A stretch of 11,934 nucleotides of DNA from Candidatus Pacearchaeota archaeon (GTDB taxonomy: Archaea; Nanobdellota; Nanobdellia; Pacearchaeales; GW2011-AR1): contig JACOYM010000063.1 in NCBI GenBank assembly GCA_016181905.1, positions 1 to 11,934 of the forward strand, written 5' to 3'. Each line of letters starts with the position of its first letter. Positions within the stretch are counted from its first letter, which is position 1. The position numbers and the translations under genes were made by a program. The notes under the pieces were generated by a model that was given only the letters and a program-made list of their open reading frames with translations, was not told the DNA's origin and searched no databases. Positions 4,469 through 11,646 of the stretch are shown piece after piece.

Positions 4469-7117
4469 TTATCTCCATACCCTCACCTGCACTTCACTCT
4501 CCCACACGAAAGGAATCCCGGCAACCTCGACTGAGCCTATGCTTAAATCCTGCTCTGAAAACTTGGTCTCAATCCTGCGGTTTGAGTTTAAGTCAAGCGA
4601 CAAGAGCAGGCTGTAAATCGCATTATCTATAGCGTCATTGGAATTGTATGCTATGCTTTGCGAGGTATAATAACATTCTTCGCTTCCTGAATAGTTTGCA
4701 GGAATGTTCAGTGTTGTGTTGGTTGAATCTTCAAACTCTATATGCCATTTGCATCCTTTTGCAGATGACGAGATCTTGGAATAGCCTGAAACCTGCTTGA
4801 CAAAGGTGTATATTGCCTTGTCAGCAGATGAGCCGCCGCTTGAGTTTAATGGCGAAATGCCTGTGGTTATCTTAAAGCTGTTGTTTCCCTTAGATAACCT
4901 GCCAGCAGGAATATTTACAATATAGGCGTCCCCTAACCCGCCATAGCTGTTTCCATAGTCAGACAGGGAGAATACCTTTTCCCATGAGAGATTTGAATTA
5001 TTATAAACATAAACATTATCTGTCCATCTCGCCCCAGAATAAGAGACTACATTAACCTCTGCTATCTCGCTGTCCTGCGGAATATAAAGGGCTCCTTCTG
5101 TAGCCTCATTGCCAAAATCCTGTGTTTGCGATGTTATCGCAGTGCCGTAAGGCATTGCTTCTGAGGCATAATCAAAAGAGATGTAAGAATCCGGGTAAAG
5201 TATTGTGTTGTTGAAGACGCCAATAACCTTTGATATCTGCTCAACATAGCTTAATTCCAGTATCTCCTGAGAGATAGAGCTGTAAATCTGCTGAAGAAGT
5301 GTTGCATTATTGCTTGAGTAGTATTTTCCTCTCCCGCAATCAGCAATAGAGTTCAATGTTGTATTTGCCATGCTGCAGGCTGCAACAGAGCCAAAACCTA
5401 TAGAGTAGACTGTTGCATTCAGCTCATTGTATACCCTGCAGCTTGACCAGTTTGCATTCTGGGATGCGCACTGGCAGTCATTAACATTGCAGTCATCTGC
5501 CCCGCCATAACATCCTGCGCCATAGCCAAGCCACAAGCCTTCATTGCCCGGCAGGCCTGTCCTTGTTCCTGCGCAGCCAGAAGCAGCCTGGCATGTGTGC
5601 GTTGGGATTCCATCAGACATAACTATGACAAACCTCTTCCTGCTTGAATTGCTCTCCTCATTGAGCATTTTGTATGCGTCATTTATTGAGCAGCAGATGC
5701 AGGTGCCTCCCTGAATATTGTAAGCATCAATCCTGCCTTTCAGATATGCTGAATCATTGCTTAGGCTTTCCTGATACACCCTGCCCTTGAAAGGCGAGCT
5801 GGCATCGCCATAAAAGGCAGACATTGCAAGCCTGTTCCCGGAAACATTTAAGATTGCATCAACTACCATCTTGTCAAGGCATTTTGCAAGCGAAATCCTT
5901 TTTGTGTCAGGGTCATAAAGATGGGGGTCATTGCAGCCTCTTGCAACCCCTGCATCTTCAGAGTCAAGCTTTGAGTCCATGCTCCCGCTCAGGTCTGTAA
6001 TCAAGATAACATCTGCATTCCCATTCTCCCTTAACTTTTCAAGCTCATAAAGCCCAATCCTTACAGGCGTTGTTTTTTTGCTCAGAGCCTGATAATTAAG
6101 CAGGGATGACAGCTGAGAATCAGGAACCTCAGCAGTTATTTCATTTGAGCTTGACGCGTTGAAGACTGTTATGTTCCCTATGCTAACAAACATAAAGTAA
6201 GGGCTTTTGTAGTGAAGGCGGATTGACATGCTGTTTAATGCCCCGGGAATATAAAAGCTGTCATAAATATTTATCACACCCTTTACGCCTGGAAACTCGT
6301 GTTTTTTTGCCAAAGAGAATGTGTCAGGGCTTTCATACACCAATTTTATATAACCCCCAGCAATATACACATTATTTCCGCGAAACTCAACATAATTCTT
6401 TCCAGAATTAAACCTGTCCAGATAACCAGAAAGGCCAATCTTCTCTGGTATAAGCGGATTGCTTATTGAATAGTGAGATATAAAATTGTTATTTATGTAG
6501 ATATCAAAATCTGCGCCAAAAGCAGCCTCTATCTCAGCGTCTTTTATGCTTCCATTGTATTCTATCTCTGCTGTTATATTGCCATCTCCAATATAACCCC
6601 CAAAATAAAAATATTTCACCCTGTTTGCCTTTGAAAGATATGCCCTTGAGCTATAGCCCCTGGCATTATTTCCTTTTTCTATGCCGCTTATTATCTGGCG
6701 TGATGTCCATATTCTTTCTGCATTCTCAAAGGAGGTTGCATTGCTGGATGCAATCAATTGGTTGTTAAACCAGATGCCTATATTTTCCCTCGGGGCAAGC
6801 TGCAAAAGAACATTATTAGCCAGCAACTCTGCCTCAGGCATCTCTTTTGCGTAGAATTCCCCAATCTGCTCAAGCACAGACTGGTTTAAGTTGGTTATCT
6901 TCTTATCTGATATCAGCTGTTGCGCATAGCTGTTTTCTATCTCATTAATCTTCATTGAAGACAAAACCTCAAGAGTGTCCTCCTGCAGGCTCATCTCCAG
7001 CTGTTTTTGTTTTGCAATGGGCCTTGCAACAAGTATCACTGAGACAATTATGACAACTGCTATCAATGCATCTATGCTGAAAAAATAAGCCTTCTTGCAC
7101 CTTCTTGCCTTGTTCAT
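4469..7117 (-). CDS. Large pilin-like surface protein with von Willebrand A domain (putative pilus adhesin)
   Basis: From the ATG at 7117 this is 882 residues. I prefer that start to the ATG at 7138 because it gives the same TAA-N-ATG junction as neighbouring genes and a shorter basic leader. Residues about 8-33 form a class III-like signal and membrane helix (KKAYFFSIDALIAVVIIVSV), with Asp near +7. A beta-rich region follows (about 100-365), then a VWA domain from about 368 with a complete metal site: DLSGS at 375-379, Thr472 in GGTC and Asp502 in MSDG. An insert at about 509-560 holds seven cysteines, including NVNDCQC. The tail (630-882) is beta-rich with many N-glycosylation sequons. Such VWA proteins bind ligands or sit at pilus tips (for example TadG and PilY1 in bacteria); adhesin function is inferred. 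It is flanked on both sides by pilin-like genes. Confidence 0.8.
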   Translation of the reverse strand: MNKARRCKKAYFFSIDALIAVVIIVSVILVARPIAKQKQLEMSLQEDTLEVLSSMKINEIENSYAQQLISDKKITNLNQSVLEQIGEFYAKEMPEAELLANNVLLQLAPRENIGIWFNNQLIASSNATSFENAERIWTSRQIISGIEKGNNARGYSSRAYLSKANRVKYFYFGGYIGDGNITAEIEYNGSIKDAEIEAAFGADFDIYINNNFISHYSISNPLIPEKIGLSGYLDRFNSGKNYVEFRGNNVYIAGGYIKLVYESPDTFSLAKKHEFPGVKGVINIYDSFYIPGALNSMSIRLHYKSPYFMFVSIGNITVFNASSSNEITAEVPDSQLSSLLNYQALSKKTTPVRIGLYELEKLRENGNADVILITDLSGSMDSKLDSEDAGVARGCNDPHLYDPDTKRISLAKCLDKMVVDAILNVSGNRLAMSAFYGDASSPFKGRVYQESLSNDSAYLKGRIDAYNIQGGTCICCSINDAYKMLNEESNSSRKRFVIVMSDGIPTHTCQAASGCAGTRTGLPGNEGLWLGYGAGCYGGADDCNVNDCQCASQNANWSSCRVYNELNATVYSIGFGSVAACSMANTTLNSIADCGRGKYYSSNNATLLQQIYSSISQEILELSYVEQISKVIGVFNNTILYPDSYISFDYASEAMPYGTAITSQTQDFGNEATEGALYIPQDSEIAEVNVVSYSGARWTDNVYVYNNSNLSWEKVFSLSDYGNSYGGLGDAYIVNIPAGRLSKGNNSFKITTGISPLNSSGGSSADKAIYTFVKQVSGYSKISSSAKGCKWHIEFEDSTNTTLNIPANYSGSEECYYTSQSIAYNSNDAIDNAIYSLLLSLDLNSNRRIETKFSEQDLSIGSVEVAGIPFVWESEVQVRVWR

Positions 7118-7118
7118 C

Positions 7119-7634
7119 TTAATTCCACACATAAACATTTAACTGCGTTGGTTTATTATTGTATATTGTAAACCTCTCTATCTTGACAATGTTTTGCAGG
7201 CTTTCTGATTCAAGTATGTTTGTCCTGTTCACCCCGCTTTTTCCTATGCCATCAATAATGCTGCTGTTAATGCTCATTTTTTCTGTAAAGTAGACATAAA
7301 AATCAAATTTTGTATTAAGCATTCTTTTTGATTTCTGATAGTCTGAGCCCACAAGGCTGTAAAATCCTTCCAGTTTAGTCTCATTAATCTTGCTCTGGCT
7401 TACCAGCCCAGGAGAACTGACATTGCTTCCGCTCCAGCCTGCAGGAACGCCTTCAGACAGCAGAACATTGGAAATAAAATTCCCGTCATTAAACAGGGTA
7501 TCAAGGCTTTCCTCAGCCTCGGTAGAGAAGTTTATTGCATAAAGATAGAAAACAATTATGCCTGCCATAAAGATGATTGAAGCAATTATCAAGTCAAGCC
7601 CCCACACCTGCGATTTCTTGTTTTTAATAAGCAT
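7119..7634 (-). CDS. Pilin-like protein with class III signal
   Basis: This is 171 residues from the ATG at 7634, which follows the upstream TAA by one base. An earlier in-frame ATG at 7658 would overlap the upstream gene by 23 bases and lengthen the leader, so I reject it. The N-terminus, KNKKSQVWGLDLIIASIIFM, is a class III prepilin signal and membrane helix with Asp at +6 of the mature form. The mature domain has GVPAGW at about residues 62-67, then GLV..SKINETKLEGFYSLV and YQKSKRMLNTKFDFYVYF, an arrangement I associate with archaeal pilus-locus proteins, ending in two strands (KIERFTIYNN, TQLNVYVWN). Several Asn sequons are present. Probably a minor pilin. It lies second-to-third in a tightly spaced pilin operon and precedes the VWA gene. 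Confidence 0.75.
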   Translation of the reverse strand: MLIKNKKSQVWGLDLIIASIIFMAGIIVFYLYAINFSTEAEESLDTLFNDGNFISNVLLSEGVPAGWSGSNVSSPGLVSQSKINETKLEGFYSLVGSDYQKSKRMLNTKFDFYVYFTEKMSINSSIIDGIGKSGVNRTNILESESLQNIVKIERFTIYNNKPTQLNVYVWN

Positions 7635-7635
7635 T

Positions 7636-8022
7636 TTAATTAAGATACACCTGCCCATTTTCCTTTTTTATTAAGTTAAGCCCTTTTTTTATATTCCCTT
7701 CAGCGTCCTTGACAGGGTATGAAACAGCATTTTTTTCTGTTTCAATGTAAATCCTGCTGCCTGTTATATTTATAGTGTAATCCTGAGAGCCTATCTTTTC
7801 AGGGATGTTAAATTCCCGGGAATACCCATCTGTTGACTTTACTGCAAGGCTGATTTCATCCTGGACAGACAAGGCTATGTTTTCAATTATCCTCCTCTCC
7901 TTCTCCCTGTTTACCTCAGAAACATTGTTATAAACAATAATCATCAAAATAGCAAAAAGAAAGACTGCTGCCCCTATTACAATCAGAAATTCCAGCGCCC
8001 CCTGCCCTTTTTTGCGTGTCAT
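7636..8022 (-). CDS. Archaeal type IV pilin (class III signal peptide)
   Basis: This 128-residue protein begins MTRKKGQGALEFLIVIG. It has the short basic leader, Lys-Lys-Gly before Gln, and Q-x-x-x-E-F-L-I-V-I-G, the near-canonical motif cut by archaeal prepilin peptidases (PibD/EppA/FlaK type) before Gln or Gly. A hydrophobic helix (about 10-32) is followed by a helical stalk (VNREKERRIIENIALSVQDEI) and a small beta domain. Size and layout are typical of a structural or minor pilin. It starts 37 bases after the upstream pilin, with GGAG in that gap as a possible weak ribosome-binding site, and ends one base before the next gene. Confidence 0.83.
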   Translation of the reverse strand: MTRKKGQGALEFLIVIGAAVFLFAILMIIVYNNVSEVNREKERRIIENIALSVQDEISLAVKSTDGYSREFNIPEKIGSQDYTINITGSRIYIETEKNAVSYPVKDAEGNIKKGLNLIKKENGQVYLN

Positions 8023-8059
8023 ATTCTTATATTGCCAAAAACTCCGGGCATGCCAGGAT

Positions 8060-8461
8060 TCAGCTTATTATAACTGCATCCTGTGTTGCCTGAATCCTTA
8101 TTTTCTTTGCCCCCTCTGCGGCATTTATGGAGCCTTGAAGCCTTACCTTAGAGGTAAATGCCCGTTTCACCTCTCCTGACGAGGTGGAAAGTGTGATGAC
8201 AATCTCATAATCCAATATCTCTATGCTGTTGGCATTTGAAGGGAGATAAGCAGAGATATATGCCAGGCTCGGCTCTCCCGCATAAAAGACAGATTCTGCT
8301 GACCTGATAATCTTGTTTGCAAATACCTCAATCTGGTTTAATGCTATCTTGTCTCTTGCAAGCCCTGAATAAGAATAAGCCATCATAAGAGTGATGGCAA
8401 TTACAAATGTCACAAATCCTATAACTATAAGGTATTCTGTGCTTACCTGACACCTTCTCAT
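8060..8461 (-). CDS. Archaeal type IV pilin (class III signal peptide), first gene of pilin operon
   Basis: From the ATG at 8461 this is 133 residues beginning MRRCQVSTEYLIVIGF. It has two Arg, a Cys at the cleavage position, and then Q-V-S-T-E-Y-L-I-V-I-G, the classic QxSxEYL class III motif. The hydrophobic helix spans about 10-30. The remaining part has a stalk (IEVFANKIIRSAESVFYAG) and beta strands with a Thr/Ser-rich hairpin. The frame is open farther upstream to an ATG at 8614, which would add 51 residues unlike any prepilin leader; ATGs at 8467 and 8482 are other options. No Shine-Dalgarno sequence precedes any of them. I chose 8461 because it leaves a prepilin leader of normal length; 8467 is nearly as good. 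Probably the main or a major-type pilin of the locus. Confidence 0.8.
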   Translation of the reverse strand: MRRCQVSTEYLIVIGFVTFVIAITLMMAYSYSGLARDKIALNQIEVFANKIIRSAESVFYAGEPSLAYISAYLPSNANSIEILDYEIVITLSTSSGEVKRAFTSKVRLQGSINAAEGAKKIRIQATQDAVIIS

Positions 8462-8477
8462 GTCCATAAATTGAAAA

Positions 8478-8496
8478 CACATACTTTTAGTATGTG
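8478..8496. repeat. Perfect 8-bp inverted repeat just upstream of the pilin start
   Basis: CACATACT (8478-8485), TTT, AGTATGTG (8489-8496). Beyond one mismatch the symmetry continues for three further A/T pairs on each side. On the minus-strand transcript it would fold directly before the pilin ATGs at 8467 and 8461, so it could be an operator or a start-site hairpin. The role is inference. Confidence 0.6.
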
Positions 8497-8534
8497 GTTT
8501 CTTTAAATTTACTTTTTTCAATTTTGGATCATCC

Positions 8535-8587
8535 AGAAAACCTAAACAAACCGCACCTTTTAAGGCGTGGTAAACACAAGGTTTTCT
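8535..8587. repeat. Two-part inverted repeat (53 bp) in the divergent intergenic region
   Basis: The outer arms AGAAAACCT (8535-8543) and AGGTTTTCT (8579-8587) are perfectly complementary over 9 bp. Inner arms CCGCACCTT (8551-8559) and AAGGCGTGG (8562-8570) pair with one wobble and one mismatch, leaving an A-rich internal loop. It can form a long stem-loop on either strand. On the minus strand it would lie in the leader of the pilin operon if transcription begins near 8622. Confidence 0.55.
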
Positions 8588-8703
8588 TGATATTAAATTT
8601 TCAGCAAACACCATCTTTTTTATTTTTCTTGATTTTTAGCAAGATTTATAATACCAAAAATACTTTAATTCTGAGTGTGAGGAAGTTTATAAACATTTTT
8701 AAG

Positions 8704-9192
8704 ATGAAAGAGAAAAAGAGGGTGATACCTGCTTTCGTAATGGCGGGGCTTTTGGCAATAGTGAATATTCTCTTTTTCTATTATAAAGTGAAGCCTTCGC
8801 TGCAAAAAGCTATGGGCGAAATCCCAAAAGCATTTTATTTTCTCAATGCCCAGATGATTATTTTCATAATTGCATGGATAATAATTCTTGCAGTTGTCTT
8901 TTTTAATTATAAGAATCTCAAGGGAATAAAAGGAAAAAAGACCAATGAAAGCTATTACAGCTCAATAAAGCGTAACATTAAAAAGAGGCACAGGTTCAAA
9001 AAAGGGCATACTGACATAGACCTGCTTTATTCCCTGCTAAAAGACAGGAAACATTTAAAAATTCCTGCTATCTCAAGGATTTTCAATATAGATAATGAAA
9101 AGGCACTTGAATGGTGCAAGATATTAGAAGACAGCGGCCTTGCTGTAATAAACTATCCTGCATTTTCAGAGCCGGAAATTGAAATAAAGTAA
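8704..9192 (+). CDS. Two-TM membrane protein with C-terminal winged-helix domain, first gene of pilus-assembly operon
   Basis: From the ATG at 8704 this is 162 residues. Two membrane helices are seen at about 8-27 (PAFVMAGLLAIVNILFF) and 46-69 (FLNAQMIIFIIAWIIILAVVFF). A very basic linker follows (KGIKGKK...NIKKRHRFKKG, about 73-101). The C-terminal domain (about 103-160) fits a winged helix: IDLLYSLLKDRKHLKI, PAISRIFNID, NEKALEWCKILEDSGLAVIN. Having no visible enzyme motif, it could be a membrane-anchored regulator or an assembly-complex adaptor using the winged helix for protein contact. It lies 10 bases before the ATPase. A GTG at 8677 lies just where the TATA at 8645-8653 would start transcription, so a leaderless 171-residue form is possible; the frame extending further upstream to 8494 is not credible. 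Confidence 0.68.
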   Translation: MKEKKRVIPAFVMAGLLAIVNILFFYYKVKPSLQKAMGEIPKAFYFLNAQMIIFIIAWIIILAVVFFNYKNLKGIKGKKTNESYYSSIKRNIKKRHRFKKGHTDIDLLYSLLKDRKHLKIPAISRIFNIDNEKALEWCKILEDSGLAVINYPAFSEPEIEIK

Positions 9193-9202
9193 AAGAGGCA
9201 AA

Positions 9203-10762
9203 ATGTCAAAGAAAGGCGCAAGAAAAAGGCTGAAAGAGCACCATAAAAAGCATGCATCAAGAAAGGAAGAGCCCAAGATTCTTGAATCCTACAAAATAGA
9301 GGCTGACAAGGCAGCTGTAAGCATAGAAATTGAGAAAAGCGAGCTTGGCATTATGTACAATATAAGGATTCCTGAGATTGAAACAGGAACACATGCCCTG
9401 CTTGAAGAAATCAGAAGCGAATTGCTTGCGAAAATAAGCTTCAACATAAGCGAGATTACAGACCAGAAAGCGCTGGGGGAGATAAAGAAAAGATTTATGG
9501 AAACTGCCTCTGCAGCCCTGAAAGAAAAGATCCCTGGAATTGAAAAGGCAACAGAGGATTTTTTGGTGGGGGTTCTGATGCAGGAGATGCTTGGAATAGG
9601 CAAGATTGAGTTTCTTATTAATGACGCTGCTCTGGAGGAGATTGTTGTGATGAACAGCAAAGAGCCTATAAGGGTTTACCATAAAAAGTATGGCTGGCTT
9701 CAGACAAACATCAGGATAGAAACAGAAGACAAGATAAACAACTATGCGAACATAATTGCCAGAAGGGTTGGAAGGCAGATTAGCGTCCTTACTCCATTGC
9801 TTGATGCGCATGTGCTCACTGGAGACAGGGCAAATGCAGTGCTTTATCCTGTTGCCACAAAAGGCAACACCATCACAATCAGAAAATTTGCCCGAGACCC
9901 CTGGACTATTGTTGATTTGATACAAAACAATACGATAAGCCTTGAGATAGCTGCATTGCTGTGGCTTGCTATTGAATATGAAATGAATGTCCTTATCTCA
10001 GGGGGAACTGCCTCTGGAAAGACGGTTTTCCTGAATGCGTGCATGCCATTTGTCCCCCCAAACCAGCGCATTATCAGCATAGAAGACACAAGAGAATTAA
10101 TGCTGCCTGAATTTTTGTACTGGTGCCCGCTTGTAACAAGAACCCCAAACCCCGAAGGCAGGGGGGAGGTGGGCATGCTTGACCTGCTTATAAACAGCTT
10201 AAGAATGAGGCCTGACAGAATAATACTCGGGGAGATAAGAAGGCAGAGAGAGGCTGAAGTGCTGTTTGAGGCAATGCACACAGGGCATAGTGTTTATGCA
10301 ACAGTCCACGCTGACACAGCTGCTGAAACAATCTCGCGCCTGACAAACCCGCCTATAAATGTGCCGCCTAACCTTGTCAAGGCTATAAACCTCAATGTTG
10401 TTATGTTCAGGGACAGGAAAAAAGGCATAAGAAGGGTGTCACAGGTTGCAGAATTTATAAGCGGAAAGGACAGGGTTGATTCAAACATAATTTACAGGTG
10501 GTTGCCTGAGAAAGACAGAATAGTCCAGCATAACACAAGCATGAGCTTCTTTGAAGATTTATCAAGGCATACTGGGATGCCCCAGTCAGAAATAAACCAG
10601 GACCTCGCAGAAAAAAGGGACATATTAAGATGGCTGATGGGCAAAAAGATAAGAAGCCATAATGAAATAGGAAGGGCAATGAATCTTTATTATGCCAACA
10701 AAGAAATGCTTTCTGACATTATCAAAAAAAATCAGGTTGAGAGGTTAAAAGACAGGATATGA
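9203..10762 (+). CDS. Type IV pilus/type II secretion-family assembly ATPase (FlaI/TadA/VirB11-like)
   Basis: This is a 519-residue cytoplasmic motor that powers pilin assembly at the membrane. The N-terminus is strongly basic (about 1-22). An N-terminal domain (about 30-230) includes GIGKIEFLINDAALEEIVV and RVGRQISVLTPLLDA, typical of the family. The nucleotide-binding domain shows Walker A SGGTASGKT (266-274), the Asp box IISIEDTRE (290-298), Walker B RPDRIILGEIR (337-347) with Glu344, and the His box ATVHADT (366-372). All key residues are present. The GAGG at 9195-9198 lies four bases before the ATG. The stop overlaps the next start as ATGA, coupling motor and platform protein. Length is that of archaeal FlaI-like enzymes. 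Absence of archaellum accessory genes nearby and the VWA-pilin operon next door favour a pilus over an archaellum. Confidence 0.93.
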   Translation: MSKKGARKRLKEHHKKHASRKEEPKILESYKIEADKAAVSIEIEKSELGIMYNIRIPEIETGTHALLEEIRSELLAKISFNISEITDQKALGEIKKRFMETASAALKEKIPGIEKATEDFLVGVLMQEMLGIGKIEFLINDAALEEIVVMNSKEPIRVYHKKYGWLQTNIRIETEDKINNYANIIARRVGRQISVLTPLLDAHVLTGDRANAVLYPVATKGNTITIRKFARDPWTIVDLIQNNTISLEIAALLWLAIEYEMNVLISGGTASGKTVFLNACMPFVPPNQRIISIEDTRELMLPEFLYWCPLVTRTPNPEGRGEVGMLDLLINSLRMRPDRIILGEIRRQREAEVLFEAMHTGHSVYATVHADTAAETISRLTNPPINVPPNLVKAINLNVVMFRDRKKGIRRVSQVAEFISGKDRVDSNIIYRWLPEKDRIVQHNTSMSFFEDLSRHTGMPQSEINQDLAEKRDILRWLMGKKIRSHNEIGRAMNLYYANKEMLSDIIKKNQVERLKDRI

Positions 10763-11646
10763 AATTTAAAATCCCTTTCACGCTGTCAAGCGCAGAGGCT
10801 CTAAAAAAAAAGGCTGGCGGCATTGCCAAGTATGCAAGAACCGGGAAAAAAACATTTTACTCGCTGGAAAAGCACCTGAAGGATGCTGACACAGACATAA
10901 CCAAGGACGAGTACATTGCAATATCCCTCAAGACATTTCTCTGCTCATTTATAATACTCTCCATAATTTTTATGGTTATACTTGGCATTCTTCACATAAG
11001 GCACTTTTATCTTTATGGCATTGCCATCTCACTGCTGTTTTCATTTTTTGTTTTGTCCAGCCAGTTAAGCTACCCCAAGATTTACAGCTTAAGAAAAGCA
11101 AGGGAGATAGAGAAAGACCTTATTTCAGCGCTGCAGGACATTCTTGTGCAGCTGAATTCCGGGATACCGATATTCAACATACTTGTGAATATTGCTGCGT
11201 CAGATTATGGAATTTTGAGCAAAGAACTGGGGAAAGCTGTCAGGGAAATAACATCCGGCAAGCCCCAGCTTGAGGCAATAGATGAATTAGGAAACCGCAC
11301 ATCCTCGCTCTACTTCAAAAGGACATTGTGGCAGATAAGCAATGGAATGAGGTCAGGAAGCGACATAAGCGTTGTGATAAAAGACAACATAGACAATCTC
11401 TCAAAGGAGCAGGTAATACAGCTTCAAAGCTATGGCAATAAGCTAAATCCTCTTGTAATGTTTTACATGCTTTTGACAGTGATACTCCCTGTCCTTGCGC
11501 TGACATTTTTGATAATAATCTCTTCTATGCTGAACCTGTCTGACATGATGATAAAACTGATATTTGCGGCAATCTTCATTTTTGTAGTTCTGCTCCAGAT
11601 TATGTTTCTGGGGATGCTAAAAACAAGGAGGCCTTCGCTGTTATGA
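10759..11646 (+). CDS. Platform membrane protein, type II secretion F family (TadB/TadC-like, half-size)
   Basis: This 295-residue polytopic protein has membrane helices at about 56-78, 82-101, 230-257 and 263-287. Between the second and third lies a cytoplasmic T2SSF domain (about 115-225): EIEKDLISALQDILVQLNSG, then LGKAVREITSGKPQLEAIDELG and FKRTLWQISNGMRSGSDISVVI, with the family's helical pattern. It anchors the ATPase and pilins in the membrane. A full FlaJ/ArlJ would be about twice this length with two such domains, but here a second short protein follows at once, so the platform is probably made of two different subunits, as in the Tad system. It overlaps the ATPase gene and the next gene by ATGA (four bases each), so all three are translationally coupled. 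Confidence 0.88.
   Translation: MKFKIPFTLSSAEALKKKAGGIAKYARTGKKTFYSLEKHLKDADTDITKDEYIAISLKTFLCSFIILSIIFMVILGILHIRHFYLYGIAISLLFSFFVLSSQLSYPKIYSLRKAREIEKDLISALQDILVQLNSGIPIFNILVNIAASDYGILSKELGKAVREITSGKPQLEAIDELGNRTSSLYFKRTLWQISNGMRSGSDISVVIKDNIDNLSKEQVIQLQSYGNKLNPLVMFYMLLTVILPVLALTFLIIISSMLNLSDMMIKLIFAAIFIFVVLLQIMFLGMLKTRRPSLL

Larger units (their letters stand above)
8462..8703. promoter_or_regulatory. Divergent promoter region between pilin and pilus-assembly operons
   Basis: This 242-bp AT-rich spacer holds no convincing gene. TTTATAATA at 8645-8653 can act on the plus strand (predicted start near 8675) and, read as TATTATAAA, on the minus strand (predicted start near 8622). A second TATA-like TTTATAAAC lies at 8686-8694, too close to the ATG at 8704 to serve it. 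The two inverted repeats at 8478-8496 and 8535-8587 lie on the pilin side. Confidence 0.55.

Noticed and set aside
5419..5613. 64-residue minus-strand frame inside the VWA gene, and the 62-residue plus frame at 6223-6411.
   Set aside because: Both lie in alternative frames of the VWA coding sequence, which is continuous and domain-supported there.
8535..8587. Inverted repeat as terminal repeats of a small transposable element.
   Set aside because: The arms are only about 35 bp apart, there is no flanking target duplication and no second copy in the window; a fold or operator is more likely.
8462..8614. 51-residue N-terminal extension of the first pilin (start at 8614).
   Set aside because: The extension does not resemble a prepilin leader, contains both inverted repeats, and would place the cleavage site after more than 50 residues. 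I kept it only as a possible transcribed leader.
8494..8703. Upstream extension of the two-TM protein frame to 8494.
   Set aside because: Low-complexity, AT-driven residues across the promoter and inverted repeats; ATG at 8704 or GTG at 8677 are better starts.
9257..9925. Long open frame on the minus strand opposite the assembly ATPase (also 9289-9660 and 9844-10281).
   Set aside because: The plus strand encodes a fully motif-complete ATPase here; the opposite frames have no family resemblance, signal or start context and are antisense shadows.
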